Shown: piece by piece, positions 17,907 to 25,916 of the stretch
Layout of the letters: each line of letters opens with the position of its first letter
Position numbering within the stretch: the stretch's first letter is position 1
Origin: Halocynthiibacter sp. SDUM655004
GTDB lineage: Bacteria > Pseudomonadota > Alphaproteobacteria > Rhodobacterales > Rhodobacteraceae
Reading direction: 5' to 3'
NCBI RefSeq assembly: GCF_026015885.1
Contig: NZ_JAPDUG010000001.1
Coordinates: 930,001 to 994,000 of the forward strand
Length of the DNA stretch: 64,000 nucleotides
The notes under the pieces: model-generated
The model's input: only the letters and a program-made list of their open reading frames with translations
Databases searched by the model: none
Told to the model about the DNA's origin: nothing
Position numbers and translations under genes: made by a program

Positions 17907-19610
17907 ATGACGGCAACAAGGGAGGCCGCATTGGACCAGAAATCGGGCGTTTGGAAATCGGGAAAAGGCAAAGGGCGCGCCACGCCAAAGGGGCGTCAGC
18001 TTGATGATCAGGCCCATGCCGAGGTGCGCGCGCTTTTACAAGATCGCCCGCGCCGCCATGATCTGTTGATCGAGTTTCTGCATTTGATTCAAGATGCTTA
18101 CGGTCATTTAAGCGCGGCGCATCTTCGGGCTTTGGCCGAAGAAATGCGGCTCTCTATGGCCGAGGTGCAGGAGGTTGCGAGCTTTTATGCGCATTTCGAT
18201 ATTGTGCGCGAAGGAGAGACACCGCCACCTGATTTGACGATCCGTGTGTGTGATAGTCTCTCCTGTGAGCTGGCGGGTGCGGAGCAGTTGCTTAAGGCGC
18301 TTGAGGCAGGGTGCGACGCACGTAAAATCCGCGTCCTGCGCGCGCCGTGCATGGGGCGGTGTGATCTGGCGCCGGTGGCGGAAGTTGGCCATTATCACCA
18401 GTGTTTGGCCACGCCAGAGAACGTGATGGCCGCCGTTGAAGCGGGGAAAACCCACGCTGAAATTCCACAGTATCAAGATTTCGCAGGCTACAGCGCTGCT
18501 GGCGGATATTCTGCTTTAGAGGCCCTACGCACTTCAGGAGAGCGCGAAAAGGCCATTGAAACCGTTCTTTCAAGCGGGCTGCGCGGGCTTGGCGGTGCAG
18601 GATTTCCAACAGGGCGCAAACTGCAATATGTGCTGGCCGAAGAGGGGCCAAGGTATCTCGCTGTGAATGCAGACGAGGGAGAGCCGGGCACGTTTAAAGA
18701 CCGTTTCTTCCTCGAAGAGAAGCCGCATCTTTTCCTTGAAGGTGCGCTGATCGCGGCTTGGGCAATCGAAGCAGAGAAGCTCTTTATCTATTTACGGGAT
18801 GAATACCCCGCCGCGCGTCTTCTGCTATTGGAGGAAATCTCAAAACTTGAAGATAGCGGTTTGATTCAGAAGGGATATATCGATCTGCGCCGTGGGGCGG
18901 GCGCGTATATCTGCGGCGAAGAAAGCGCGATGATCGAGAGTATCGAAGGCAAGCGCGGCCTACCACGGCATCGTCCGCCTTTCGTGGCACAGGTTGGAAT
19001 ATTTGGTCGCCCGACGCTGGTGCAAAACGTCGAAACCCTATGTTGGGTCACTCGGATTTTGCGCGATGGTCCGGAGGTTTGGCAGGGTGTCGAAAAGAAC
19101 GGCCGCAAAGGGCCGAGGAGCTATTCGGTTTCGGGGCGTGTTGCCAATCCGGGAATGTACGAGCTTCCAGCAGGGTCTACGATTCTGGATGTGATTGAAG
19201 CCGCTGGCGGCATGGCCGACGGGCACAGTTTCCATGCTTATCAACCGGGCGGGCCGTCTTCGGGTTTGTTGCCCGCAACTCTGGATGATGTGCCGCTCGA
19301 TTTTGATACCTTGCATGAGCACGGAACGTTTATTGGCTCTGCCGCTGTTGTGGTCTTGTCCGATAAGGACCGCCCGCGTGATGCCGCGCTTAACATGCTG
19401 CGGTTTTTCGAGGATGAAAGTTGTGGGCAATGTACGCCGTGCCGTGTTGGCTGCGAAAAGGCGGTGAAGCTTATGCAGGCAGAGGACTGGAATAAGCCGC
19501 TCTTGGAGGAGTTGTGCGAGGCCATGGCAGACGCATCAATTTGCGGTTTGGGGCAGGCCGCGCCCAATCCGATCCGGCTTGTGATGAAGCATTTTCCAGA
19601 GGAAATTTAA
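17907..19610 (+). CDS. NuoE-NuoF fusion, formate dehydrogenase beta-like NADH-binding subunit
   Basis: A 567-residue fusion. The N-terminal thioredoxin-like NuoE part has [2Fe-2S] ligands C115, C120, C148 and C152. The NuoF part has the FMN/NADH loops RGLGGAGFPTGRK (226-238) and NADEGEPGTFKDR (254-266), and [4Fe-4S] ligands C506, C509, C512 and C546. This is the layout of FdsB in soluble NAD-linked formate dehydrogenases and of related diaphorase subunits. It would pass electrons between a partner enzyme and NAD. No catalytic molybdenum subunit (FdsA) or FdsG/D gene is adjacent: the next gene is ftsY. I start at the ATG at 17907; GTG codons at 17880 and 17883 are alternatives with a weak ribosome site. 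Confidence 0.85.
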   Translation: MTATREAALDQKSGVWKSGKGKGRATPKGRQLDDQAHAEVRALLQDRPRRHDLLIEFLHLIQDAYGHLSAAHLRALAEEMRLSMAEVQEVASFYAHFDIVREGETPPPDLTIRVCDSLSCELAGAEQLLKALEAGCDARKIRVLRAPCMGRCDLAPVAEVGHYHQCLATPENVMAAVEAGKTHAEIPQYQDFAGYSAAGGYSALEALRTSGEREKAIETVLSSGLRGLGGAGFPTGRKLQYVLAEEGPRYLAVNADEGEPGTFKDRFFLEEKPHLFLEGALIAAWAIEAEKLFIYLRDEYPAARLLLLEEISKLEDSGLIQKGYIDLRRGAGAYICGEESAMIESIEGKRGLPRHRPPFVAQVGIFGRPTLVQNVETLCWVTRILRDGPEVWQGVEKNGRKGPRSYSVSGRVANPGMYELPAGSTILDVIEAAGGMADGHSFHAYQPGGPSSGLLPATLDDVPLDFDTLHEHGTFIGSAAVVVLSDKDRPRDAALNMLRFFEDESCGQCTPCRVGCEKAVKLMQAEDWNKPLLEELCEAMADASICGLGQAAPNPIRLVMKHFPEEI

Positions 19611-19696
19611 ACACCGCGGAAACCTGAAATGCCACTTCCCCCTTTTATCTTTAGCGCAGGTGGATTAGGTGGAAAGGGTCAATACAGGGCAGGTTT

Positions 19697-20899
19697 ATGT
19701 CGTTTTTCAAGAAGCTCAAAAACAAGTTAACAAAATCGTCGTCTAAGATTGACGAAGGGTTGGACGCGATTGTGAGCGAAGGGGCCGAAGAGGTTCCTGC
19801 GATCGAGGACGCCGCTCCGGTTGAGGCACAGCCAGAGCGCGCGCCAGAGGCGGTTGAAGAGGCCGCACCTGTACCCACACCAGAGCCGGAGCCTGAACCA
19901 ACTCAGGAGCCAGAGGCAGCACCCGAGCCCGAGCCCTCTGTTGAGCCAACGCCCAAGCCCATCTCCAAACCTGCCGCCACGCCAACTCCAGAACCCGCAC
20001 CCGCGCCAGAAAAGCTGGGCCTTGTCGGGAGGTTGTTTGGGCGCAGCGCACCAGCGAATGAGCCGCGCCGCGAGCTTGATGACGAAATGTTGGAGAGCCT
20101 TGAGGAGCTTCTGATCTCTGCCGATATGGGCGTAGATACGGCGCTGCGTGTTACTGCAAATATGGCAGAAGGGCGCTTTGGCAAAAAGCTTTCCAGTCGT
20201 GAAATTAAAGAGTTGCTGGCCAGCGAGATCACGAGGATCATGGAGCCGGTGGCCAAACCTTTGCCGATCTACCCCAAGAAACCGCAGGTTGTTCTGGTGG
20301 TGGGCGTCAACGGTTCCGGCAAAACAACGACCATCGGCAAACTCGCAAGCCAATTCCGCGCGGCGGGCAAAAACGTGGTGATCGCGGCGGGCGATACCTT
20401 CCGTGCTGCAGCGGTTGAGCAACTTCAGGTTTGGGGCGAACGCGCCAATGTGCCTGTGCTGACCGCTCCCGAAGGATCAGACCCCGCAAGCCTCGCGTTT
20501 GATGCGATGACCAAGGCCGAGGAAGATGGCGCAGACCTCTTGATGATCGATACGGCTGGCCGCCTGCAAAATCGCGCTGACCTTATGGAAGAACTCGCAA
20601 AAATCGTGCGCGTGATCCGCAAGAAAGACCCGTCAGCGCCGCATAACACGCTGTTGGTTTTGGACGCGACAACGGGGCAGAACGCGCTCAACCAAGTCGA
20701 TACCTTCCAAAAACTTGCCGATGTCTCCGGCCTTGTGATGACCAAGCTTGACGGTACAGCGAAGGGCGGCGTTCTTGTGGCGCTGGCGGATCGTTTCGGA
20801 TTGCCTATCCATGCTATTGGCGTGGGTGAGCAAATCGACGACCTTGATGCCTTTGACCCTGAAGAATTTGCCAAGGCGCTCACAGGGACCGACGCTTGA
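19697..20899 (+). CDS. ftsY: Signal recognition particle receptor FtsY
   Basis: The SRP receptor GTPase that docks ribosome-nascent chain complexes at the inner membrane. Of 400 residues, the first 15 are basic and amphipathic (FFKKLKNKLTK), then an acidic Pro/Glu-rich A domain runs to about 105 with PEPEPEP repeats. The NG domain follows: G1 GVNGSGKTT (203-211), G3 DTAGR (285-289) and G4 TKLDG (349-353), plus GDTFRAAAVEQL. The stop overlaps the TTG start of the next carrier gene, so the two are coupled. Confidence 0.97.
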   Translation: MSFFKKLKNKLTKSSSKIDEGLDAIVSEGAEEVPAIEDAAPVEAQPERAPEAVEEAAPVPTPEPEPEPTQEPEAAPEPEPSVEPTPKPISKPAATPTPEPAPAPEKLGLVGRLFGRSAPANEPRRELDDEMLESLEELLISADMGVDTALRVTANMAEGRFGKKLSSREIKELLASEITRIMEPVAKPLPIYPKKPQVVLVVGVNGSGKTTTIGKLASQFRAAGKNVVIAAGDTFRAAAVEQLQVWGERANVPVLTAPEGSDPASLAFDAMTKAEEDGADLLMIDTAGRLQNRADLMEELAKIVRVIRKKDPSAPHNTLLVLDATTGQNALNQVDTFQKLADVSGLVMTKLDGTAKGGVLVALADRFGLPIHAIGVGEQIDDLDAFDPEEFAKALTGTDA

Positions 20900-21798
20900 G
20901 CGATTGGATTACCTCGATCGAGGGCACAGCAACGGGGCATAACGTTGCGCTTGGCCTCGCGCTTTTGGCTGCTTTTCTGCATGCGATCTTCGGCGCGCTA
21001 CAAAAGGGCGAGCACGATCCGTGGCTAAGCCGAGGCGCAATTGATTTTCACTATGGTTTGATCGCCGCGCCATTTGCACTCTTTGTTGTGCCGTGGCCCG
21101 AGCCTCATATGTGGCCGATATTCGCAGGCGCCTTTGTAATCCACGTGGGTTACAAGGTGATGCAGGCTCAAACCTATGTGCTTGGTGCCTATACGGTGGT
21201 CTATCCGGTCGTGCGCGGCACGGGGCCTCTGTTTGCGGTTATCGGAGCAGGCATTGTTTTTGGCGAGACCTTTACGGGCGGGCAATGGCTGGGCGTGGCG
21301 GTATTGCTTTCAGGAATTTTCGGGTTGGCGCTCTATAACCTGATGTTCCTAGAGACAAACCGCGACACGCTTGTTCCCGCGCTTTTTATGGCAGTCGGGA
21401 CAGGATTTTTCGTGGCTTTATATACCACTTACGATGCATACGGTATTCGCGCGACGGCTAATCCTTTTACCTTTTTAGCATGGTTTTTCTTTATCGATGG
21501 TCTGGCAATTCCGCCCTATGCCTATTACCGCTATTGCAAGATGGAGAATAAGCCAGCCCTCAAACCGCTCATGCGGCGGGGCCTGATCGGGGCCTTTGTG
21601 GCCTATTTCAGCTTCGGCTCTATAATGCTGGCGACGCGGCTTGATAACGTGGGCGAAGCGGCGGTCCTGCGCGAAACATCTACAGTATTTGCGGCCCTAA
21701 TTGGCTGGCTTGTACTGGGTGAAAAGGTTGGGCCAAGGCGGCTCGTTTTGATGGCTCTAATCGCGATTGGCGCGGTTATGGTGGAATTTAACGGATAG
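20896..21798 (+). CDS. EamA/DMT superfamily transporter with TTG start
   Basis: A 300-residue inner-membrane carrier with about ten hydrophobic helices, including FGALQKGEHDPWLSRGAIDF after helix 1 and GEAAVLRETSTVFAALIGWLVLGEKVGP in the second EamA repeat. The substrate is unknown. The start is a TTG embedded in the ftsY stop (TTGA), with AGGGA upstream; no in-frame ATG exists before the fourth helix, so a non-ATG start is forced. It is followed after 4 bp by yciB, giving an ftsY-DMT-yciB unit. Confidence 0.85.
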   Translation: MSDWITSIEGTATGHNVALGLALLAAFLHAIFGALQKGEHDPWLSRGAIDFHYGLIAAPFALFVVPWPEPHMWPIFAGAFVIHVGYKVMQAQTYVLGAYTVVYPVVRGTGPLFAVIGAGIVFGETFTGGQWLGVAVLLSGIFGLALYNLMFLETNRDTLVPALFMAVGTGFFVALYTTYDAYGIRATANPFTFLAWFFFIDGLAIPPYAYYRYCKMENKPALKPLMRRGLIGAFVAYFSFGSIMLATRLDNVGEAAVLRETSTVFAALIGWLVLGEKVGPRRLVLMALIAIGAVMVEFNG

Positions 21799-21802
21799 GT
21801 AC

Positions 21803-22411
21803 ATGGAAGAGAAAAAGATCAACCCGTTTTTGAAACTCGCGCTGGAGCTAGGGCCGGTGATCCTGTTCTTCGTGTTCTACGGGCGCGTTAAGGAACGGGT
21901 GTTTACCATCGGTGGTGTGGAGTACGAGGGGTTCATTGTGGCCACTGCGTTGTTCATACCGCTGATCCTTTTGACCACCGCGATCATGTGGAAGCTCACC
22001 GGCAAGCTGTCGAAAATGCAGTTGATGACGGCGGTGCTTGTCGTGATTTTCGGGGGGCTGTCAGTTTGGCTAAACGACGAACGGTTCTTCAAGATGAAGC
22101 CGACGATGATCTATCTGCTCTTTGGCGGGTTGCTTGGAATTGGACTTTTGCGCGGCCAAAGCTACCTACAGCTTGTGATGGAAGAGGTCATGCCGCTACA
22201 GCCCGAAGGGTGGATGATCCTGACCAAGCGGCTTGCGCTGTTCTTCCTTGGTCTTGCTATTGCGAACGAGCTTGTTTGGCGGCTGATGAGCACTGATGCT
22301 TGGGTAAATTTCAAAACCTTCGGCCTGACGGCGGCGGTGTTCTTGTTCTTCATGTCGCAAGGCAAGCTGATGCAGACCTATGCCGTGCCCGAGGATGAAG
22401 CAGAGTCCTAA
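21803..22411 (+). CDS. yciB: Septation protein A / inner membrane-spanning protein YciB
   Basis: A 202-residue polytopic membrane protein of the YciB/IspZ family. It shows the family pattern: LELGPVILFFVFYG near the N terminus, MPTMIYLLFG-like core helices (KPTMIYLLFGGLLGIGLL) and WRLMSTDAWVNFKTFG near the end. Members affect cell division and envelope synthesis at the inner membrane. I start it at the ATG at 21803, just past the stop of the DMT gene; an earlier in-frame ATG lies within that gene. A strong hairpin separates it from the convergent GST gene. Confidence 0.93.
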   Translation: MEEKKINPFLKLALELGPVILFFVFYGRVKERVFTIGGVEYEGFIVATALFIPLILLTTAIMWKLTGKLSKMQLMTAVLVVIFGGLSVWLNDERFFKMKPTMIYLLFGGLLGIGLLRGQSYLQLVMEEVMPLQPEGWMILTKRLALFFLGLAIANELVWRLMSTDAWVNFKTFGLTAAVFLFFMSQGKLMQTYAVPEDEAES

Positions 22412-22417
22412 GAGGTA

Positions 22418-22448
22418 TCGGGCCAGATGCTGCGTGCATCCGGCCCGA
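22418..22448. terminator. Hairpin between yciB and the GST gene
   Basis: A 12-bp stem with one mismatch (22418-22429 with 22437-22448) and a 7-base loop, lying between two convergent genes only 42 bp apart. It lacks a T-run, so its terminator role is inferred from stem strength and place. Confidence 0.6.
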
Positions 22449-22453
22449 AACCA

Positions 22454-23161
22454 CTAACCTTTTTGCTTGAAAAGCAATTCTTGTGCGGCTTTGTCTTTCT
22501 TGAAGTCGCCCCGCTGTTCCGCAGCAAGCGCACGTCCGCGCTCCACCCCGGGCCTGTTGCCGACAGTTTCAAGCCAGCGCGCCAAATGCGGCTTGTCATC
22601 AAGGGTTTGTTGCTGGCCTTCCCACAGGCTCGCCCAACCCCAAATCGCCATATCTGCAATCGAATAGAAATCACCGGCAACAAATTCGTTGTCGGCTAGG
22701 CGCTTGTTCAACACGCCATAAAGGCGACCTGTTTCATTGCGATAGCGATCTTTGGCATAGGGCAGGTCGTTGGGCGGATCCATTGCCGGTGCGTATTTCA
22801 GGAAGTGATGCGCTTGCCCTGCCATCGGGCCAAGCCCGCCCATTTGCCACATAAGCCATTCTGTTACTGCAACAGTTTCACGCTCAGTGGAGCCGCCGAA
22901 TTTGCCGGTCTTGCGCGCAAGGTACTGAAGGATTGCGCCGCTTTCAAAAACAGAGATCGGAGCGCCATCTGGCCCGTTTGGATCAATAATCGCCGGCATC
23001 CGGTTGTTCGGCGCGATTTTAAGGAAATCGGGCTCAAATTGCTCTCCGGCACCGATATTGACGAGGTTCAGATTGTAGGGAAGTTCCATCTCCTCAAGCG
23101 CAATGGAGATTTTCCAGCCATTCGGTGTTGGCCAGTAATAGAGTTCGATCGGTTGTGTCAC
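22454..23161 (-). CDS. Glutathione S-transferase, YfcG/YghU-like
   Basis: A 235-residue cytoplasmic GST. The N-terminal thioredoxin-like domain has LYYWPTPNGWKISIALEEM and NNRMPAIIDPNGPDG with the glutathione-binding VFESGAILQYLA. The C-terminal helical domain has WLMWQMGGLGPMAGQAHHF, which is characteristic of the YfcG/YghU (Nu) class with disulfide-bond reductase activity on glutathione. The gene is divergent from metZ. The end converges on yciB. Substrates are unknown. Confidence 0.92.
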   Translation of the reverse strand: MTQPIELYYWPTPNGWKISIALEEMELPYNLNLVNIGAGEQFEPDFLKIAPNNRMPAIIDPNGPDGAPISVFESGAILQYLARKTGKFGGSTERETVAVTEWLMWQMGGLGPMAGQAHHFLKYAPAMDPPNDLPYAKDRYRNETGRLYGVLNKRLADNEFVAGDFYSIADMAIWGWASLWEGQQQTLDDKPHLARWLETVGNRPGVERGRALAAEQRGDFKKDKAAQELLFKQKG

Positions 23162-23268
23162 GGGATGTCCTTCTGGTTTTTCGGGATAATTGCAGATCAG
23201 CCCTGCATGACAAGAGGCTCAGCGGCGCTTCACGAAAAAATGTCAGCGCCGTGTTTGCGCGGTTTCGG

Positions 23269-23297
23269 TTGACGTTTGGGCGGCTGCGGCCTATGGA
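23269..23297 (+). promoter_or_regulatory. Promoter of the metZ leader
   Basis: TTGACG (23269-23274), a 17-bp spacer, then TATGGA (23292-23297). The expected transcript start, about seven bases beyond, falls at 23304, the first bases of the SAM-II aptamer. That agreement supports both calls. Confidence 0.7.
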
Positions 23298-23303
23298 TTG
23301 CCC

Positions 23304-23357
23304 CGTGGCGATTTGTTCTCCGGATTGCGGGCCACATTAAATATGCCGCTAAAGAGG
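23304..23357 (+). promoter_or_regulatory. SAM-II riboswitch aptamer upstream of metZ
   Basis: The H-type pseudoknot layout of the alphaproteobacterial SAM-II (metA) motif is visible. P1 is GTGGC (23305-23309) with GCCAC (23331-23335). The P1 loop begins GATTTG and ends ATTGC. The 3' loop is ATTAAAT followed by the conserved GCCGCTAAAGAGG (23345-23357). SAM-II senses S-adenosylmethionine and shuts down methionine-synthesis genes. The gene behind it, metZ, is a classic target. Only the loop sequences were matched, from memory of the motif; no covariance model was run. Confidence 0.88.
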
Positions 23358-23368
23358 TTTGGGACGTG

Positions 23369-23400
23369 ACCCCTCGCTTCTTTTGCGGTGGGTTTTTTTT
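23369..23400 (+). terminator. Intrinsic terminator in the metZ leader
   Basis: A GC-rich 9-bp stem with one mismatch (23369-23377 with 23385-23393), followed by eight T residues, a G and five more T. It lies 11 bp after the SAM-II aptamer and 57 bp before the metZ start, so the riboswitch probably acts by transcription attenuation. Confidence 0.85.
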
Positions 23401-23456
23401 GTTTTTGGCGACCGGACGTCGAGAACATGGAATGCGCATTAACAAAGGTTAAGACG

Positions 23457-24638
23457 ATGAGCAAAGACTGGAACGCCCGCACCAAGATGGTGCATTCGGG
23501 AAGCCGACGCAGCCAATACGGCGAAGTTTCCGAGTCGATCTTTTTGACGCAAGGCTTTGTCTATGACTCCGCTGAAGCCGCAGAAGCGCGGTTTATCGAG
23601 ACAGGCGAAGACGAGTTTATTTACGCCCGCTACGGCAACCCGACCGTGCGGATGTTCGAAGATCGCATCGCGGCAATTGAGGGGGCAGAGGACGCCTTCG
23701 CAACAGCAAGCGGTATGGCCGCAGTAAACGGCGCGCTCATGTCGGTTCTCAAGGCTGGCGATCACGTGGTTTCTGCGCGCGCGCTCTTTGGGTCTTGTCT
23801 CTATATTCTCGAAGAAATCCTTGCACGTTTTGGCGTTGAAATCACCTTTGTAGATGGTGCTGACATCGAGCAATGGCGCGCGGCGATCCGTCCTGATACG
23901 GCGGTTGTGTTCCTTGAATCTGTCTCGAACCCAACACTTGAAGTTGTTGATTTAAAATCGGTTTCTGAGATTGCGCATGAGAGCGACGCGCTGGTTGTGG
24001 TCGATAATGTGTTTGCCACGCCTGTGTTCTCGCGTGCTCTGGAGCTTGGCGCGGATGTGGTCGTTTACTCCACCACCAAACATATCGACGGTCAGGGGCG
24101 CTGCCTTGGCGGCGTTGTGCTCGGGCGCGAAGAATTCATCCGCGGCCCGCTTGAGGCTTACATGAAGCACACTGGCGGTTCCATGAGCCCGTTCAACGCT
24201 TGGGTGATGCTTAAGGGGCTTGAAACGCTTGACCTTCGCGTGCGCGCGCAGGCTGCTTCGGCGCAGGCCATTGCTGAGGCGCTTGAGGGCCACGACAAAC
24301 TTGAGCGTGTGTTGTTCCCATTCCTTGCAAGCCACCCGCACCAAGCGATTGCCAAGGCGCAGTTTGAAAAGGGTGGCACTGTACTTTCGATCGACCTCAA
24401 GGGCGGTCAGGAAGCGGCGTTTACATTCCTTAATGCATTGGAGATTTGCATTATTTCCAATAATTTGGGGGATGCAAAGAGCATCGTGACACATCCGGCA
24501 ACAACAACCCATCAGCGTTTGCCAGACGATCAGAAAGAGTTGCTCGGCATCACGCCAGGCCTTGTGCGGATCAGTGTCGGCATCGAAGACACGCAGGATT
24601 TGCTCAACGATATTCTGCAGGCACTCGAGGCAGTTTGA
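23457..24638 (+). CDS. metZ: O-succinylhomoserine sulfhydrylase
   Basis: A PLP enzyme of the Cys/Met metabolism family that makes homocysteine from O-succinylhomoserine (or O-acetylhomoserine) and sulfide. Of 393 residues, the PLP lysine is K208 in YSTTKHIDGQGR, the phosphate-binding region is ASGMAAV (84-90), and YARYGNPT is at 56-63. I start it at the ATG at 23457; an upstream in-frame ATG lies in the terminator T-run and cannot be the usual start. Expression should fall when SAM is high. Distinguishing metZ from metY or metB rests on the GQGRCLGG form and on the SAM-II context. Confidence 0.92.
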   Translation: MSKDWNARTKMVHSGSRRSQYGEVSESIFLTQGFVYDSAEAAEARFIETGEDEFIYARYGNPTVRMFEDRIAAIEGAEDAFATASGMAAVNGALMSVLKAGDHVVSARALFGSCLYILEEILARFGVEITFVDGADIEQWRAAIRPDTAVVFLESVSNPTLEVVDLKSVSEIAHESDALVVVDNVFATPVFSRALELGADVVVYSTTKHIDGQGRCLGGVVLGREEFIRGPLEAYMKHTGGSMSPFNAWVMLKGLETLDLRVRAQAASAQAIAEALEGHDKLERVLFPFLASHPHQAIAKAQFEKGGTVLSIDLKGGQEAAFTFLNALEICIISNNLGDAKSIVTHPATTTHQRLPDDQKELLGITPGLVRISVGIEDTQDLLNDILQALEAV

Positions 24639-24713
24639 ATAGAGAGCAGCGCGGGGTTGGTTTTCCCGCGCCGTTCGTCCTATATGTTGGTCACGCGCGA
24701 AGAGGGCCATCAG

Positions 24714-25811
24714 ATGAAAAAGACAGAGGCGAACGCAAGCCAGATACGCCAAGACGCAGAAGATGCGCTTGCTGTGTTGCGCGCTTGGGCCGAGGCGGCA
24801 ACGCCCACAGAAATTGCCGAGCTTGATCCGGCGATTGCTCGGTTGCTCCCCGAACGGGCTCTTGAGAATTATCCCGCTTTGGCAAGGGCTTACCCCGATG
24901 AGTTTACGGCTGATGAAGCCTATCGCGCTACACTTCCAGACCTTCAGAACGGCCCCGAGAGCCTGATCCGAGGCGCTCGTCGTCAGATCCAGCATGTTGG
25001 CATCTCCAACTTTCGCTTGCCGATCAGATTTCAGGCGCGTGCGGGCGGTGATCTTGCGATTGAAACGTCTGTCACGGGGACGGTCAGCCTAGATGCAGGT
25101 AAAAAGGGCATCAACATGTCGCGCATCATGCGCACATTTTACAAGCATGCCGAGCGGGTGTTCAGCTTTGACGTAATCGAGGCCGCGCTCGCCGATTATA
25201 AAGCCGACCTAGAGAGTTTTGACGCCCGTATTCAGATGCGGTTTTCCTTCCCTGTGAAACGCAAGAGCCTGCGGTCAAAGCTGGAAGGGTATCAATATTA
25301 TGACCTCGCGCTTGAGCTTGTCTCCGTTGCCGGAGATATCAAGAAAATCATACATTTAGACTATGTCTACTCCTCAACTTGCCCGTGTTCGTTGGAGCTT
25401 TCCGAGCATGCGAGACAGGTGCGCCACCAGCTTGCCACGCCGCATTCGCAGCGGTCTGTTGCGCGTGTTTCCGTATTGGTGAACCCGAGCGAGCCGCGGC
25501 TTTGGTTTGAGGATATAATCGACCTGTGCCGCACCGCCGTGCCGACCGAAACGCAGGTCATGGTCAAACGCGAGGACGAGCAGGCCTTCGCGGAACTGAA
25601 TGCTGCCAATCCGATTTTCGTTGAAGACGCCGCGCGGCTGTTTAGCGAACAATTGCAGGGCGATTCCCGCATTCTGGATTATCGGATTGTCGCCAGTCAT
25701 CAGGAAAGCCTTCATAGCCACGATGCGGTTAGCATCTTGACCGAGGGCGAGACATTTTCCACCGAAAGCATCGATCCTAAACTGTTTTCTACGTTGTTCC
25801 ACGTTGGTTAG
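24714..25811 (+). CDS. folE2: GTP cyclohydrolase FolE2 (type IB)
   Basis: Converts GTP to 7,8-dihydroneopterin triphosphate, the first step of folate synthesis, and in some bacteria also serves queuosine. The 365-residue product has the tunnel-fold family features SNFRLPIRFQ, NMSRIMR and the metal-site segment STCPCS (C223, C225), with a final AVSILTEGETF. Type IB enzymes tolerate metals other than zinc and are often made under zinc limitation. GAGGG sits upstream of the ATG at 24714. It follows metZ by 75 bp. The later folate genes folB and folP lie 12 kb away in the same direction. Confidence 0.95.
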   Translation: MKKTEANASQIRQDAEDALAVLRAWAEAATPTEIAELDPAIARLLPERALENYPALARAYPDEFTADEAYRATLPDLQNGPESLIRGARRQIQHVGISNFRLPIRFQARAGGDLAIETSVTGTVSLDAGKKGINMSRIMRTFYKHAERVFSFDVIEAALADYKADLESFDARIQMRFSFPVKRKSLRSKLEGYQYYDLALELVSVAGDIKKIIHLDYVYSSTCPCSLELSEHARQVRHQLATPHSQRSVARVSVLVNPSEPRLWFEDIIDLCRTAVPTETQVMVKREDEQAFAELNAANPIFVEDAARLFSEQLQGDSRILDYRIVASHQESLHSHDAVSILTEGETFSTESIDPKLFSTLFHVG

Positions 25812-25916
25812 CGCGCGCGGGCGCATGGGCAACGCAACTGTTGTATCCAGTCGCCATGCCTGCGGATTTCGCGCGGGATGCTTGACAGGGGCGGGTTGAA
25901 AAGCCAAGCGTTGCGC

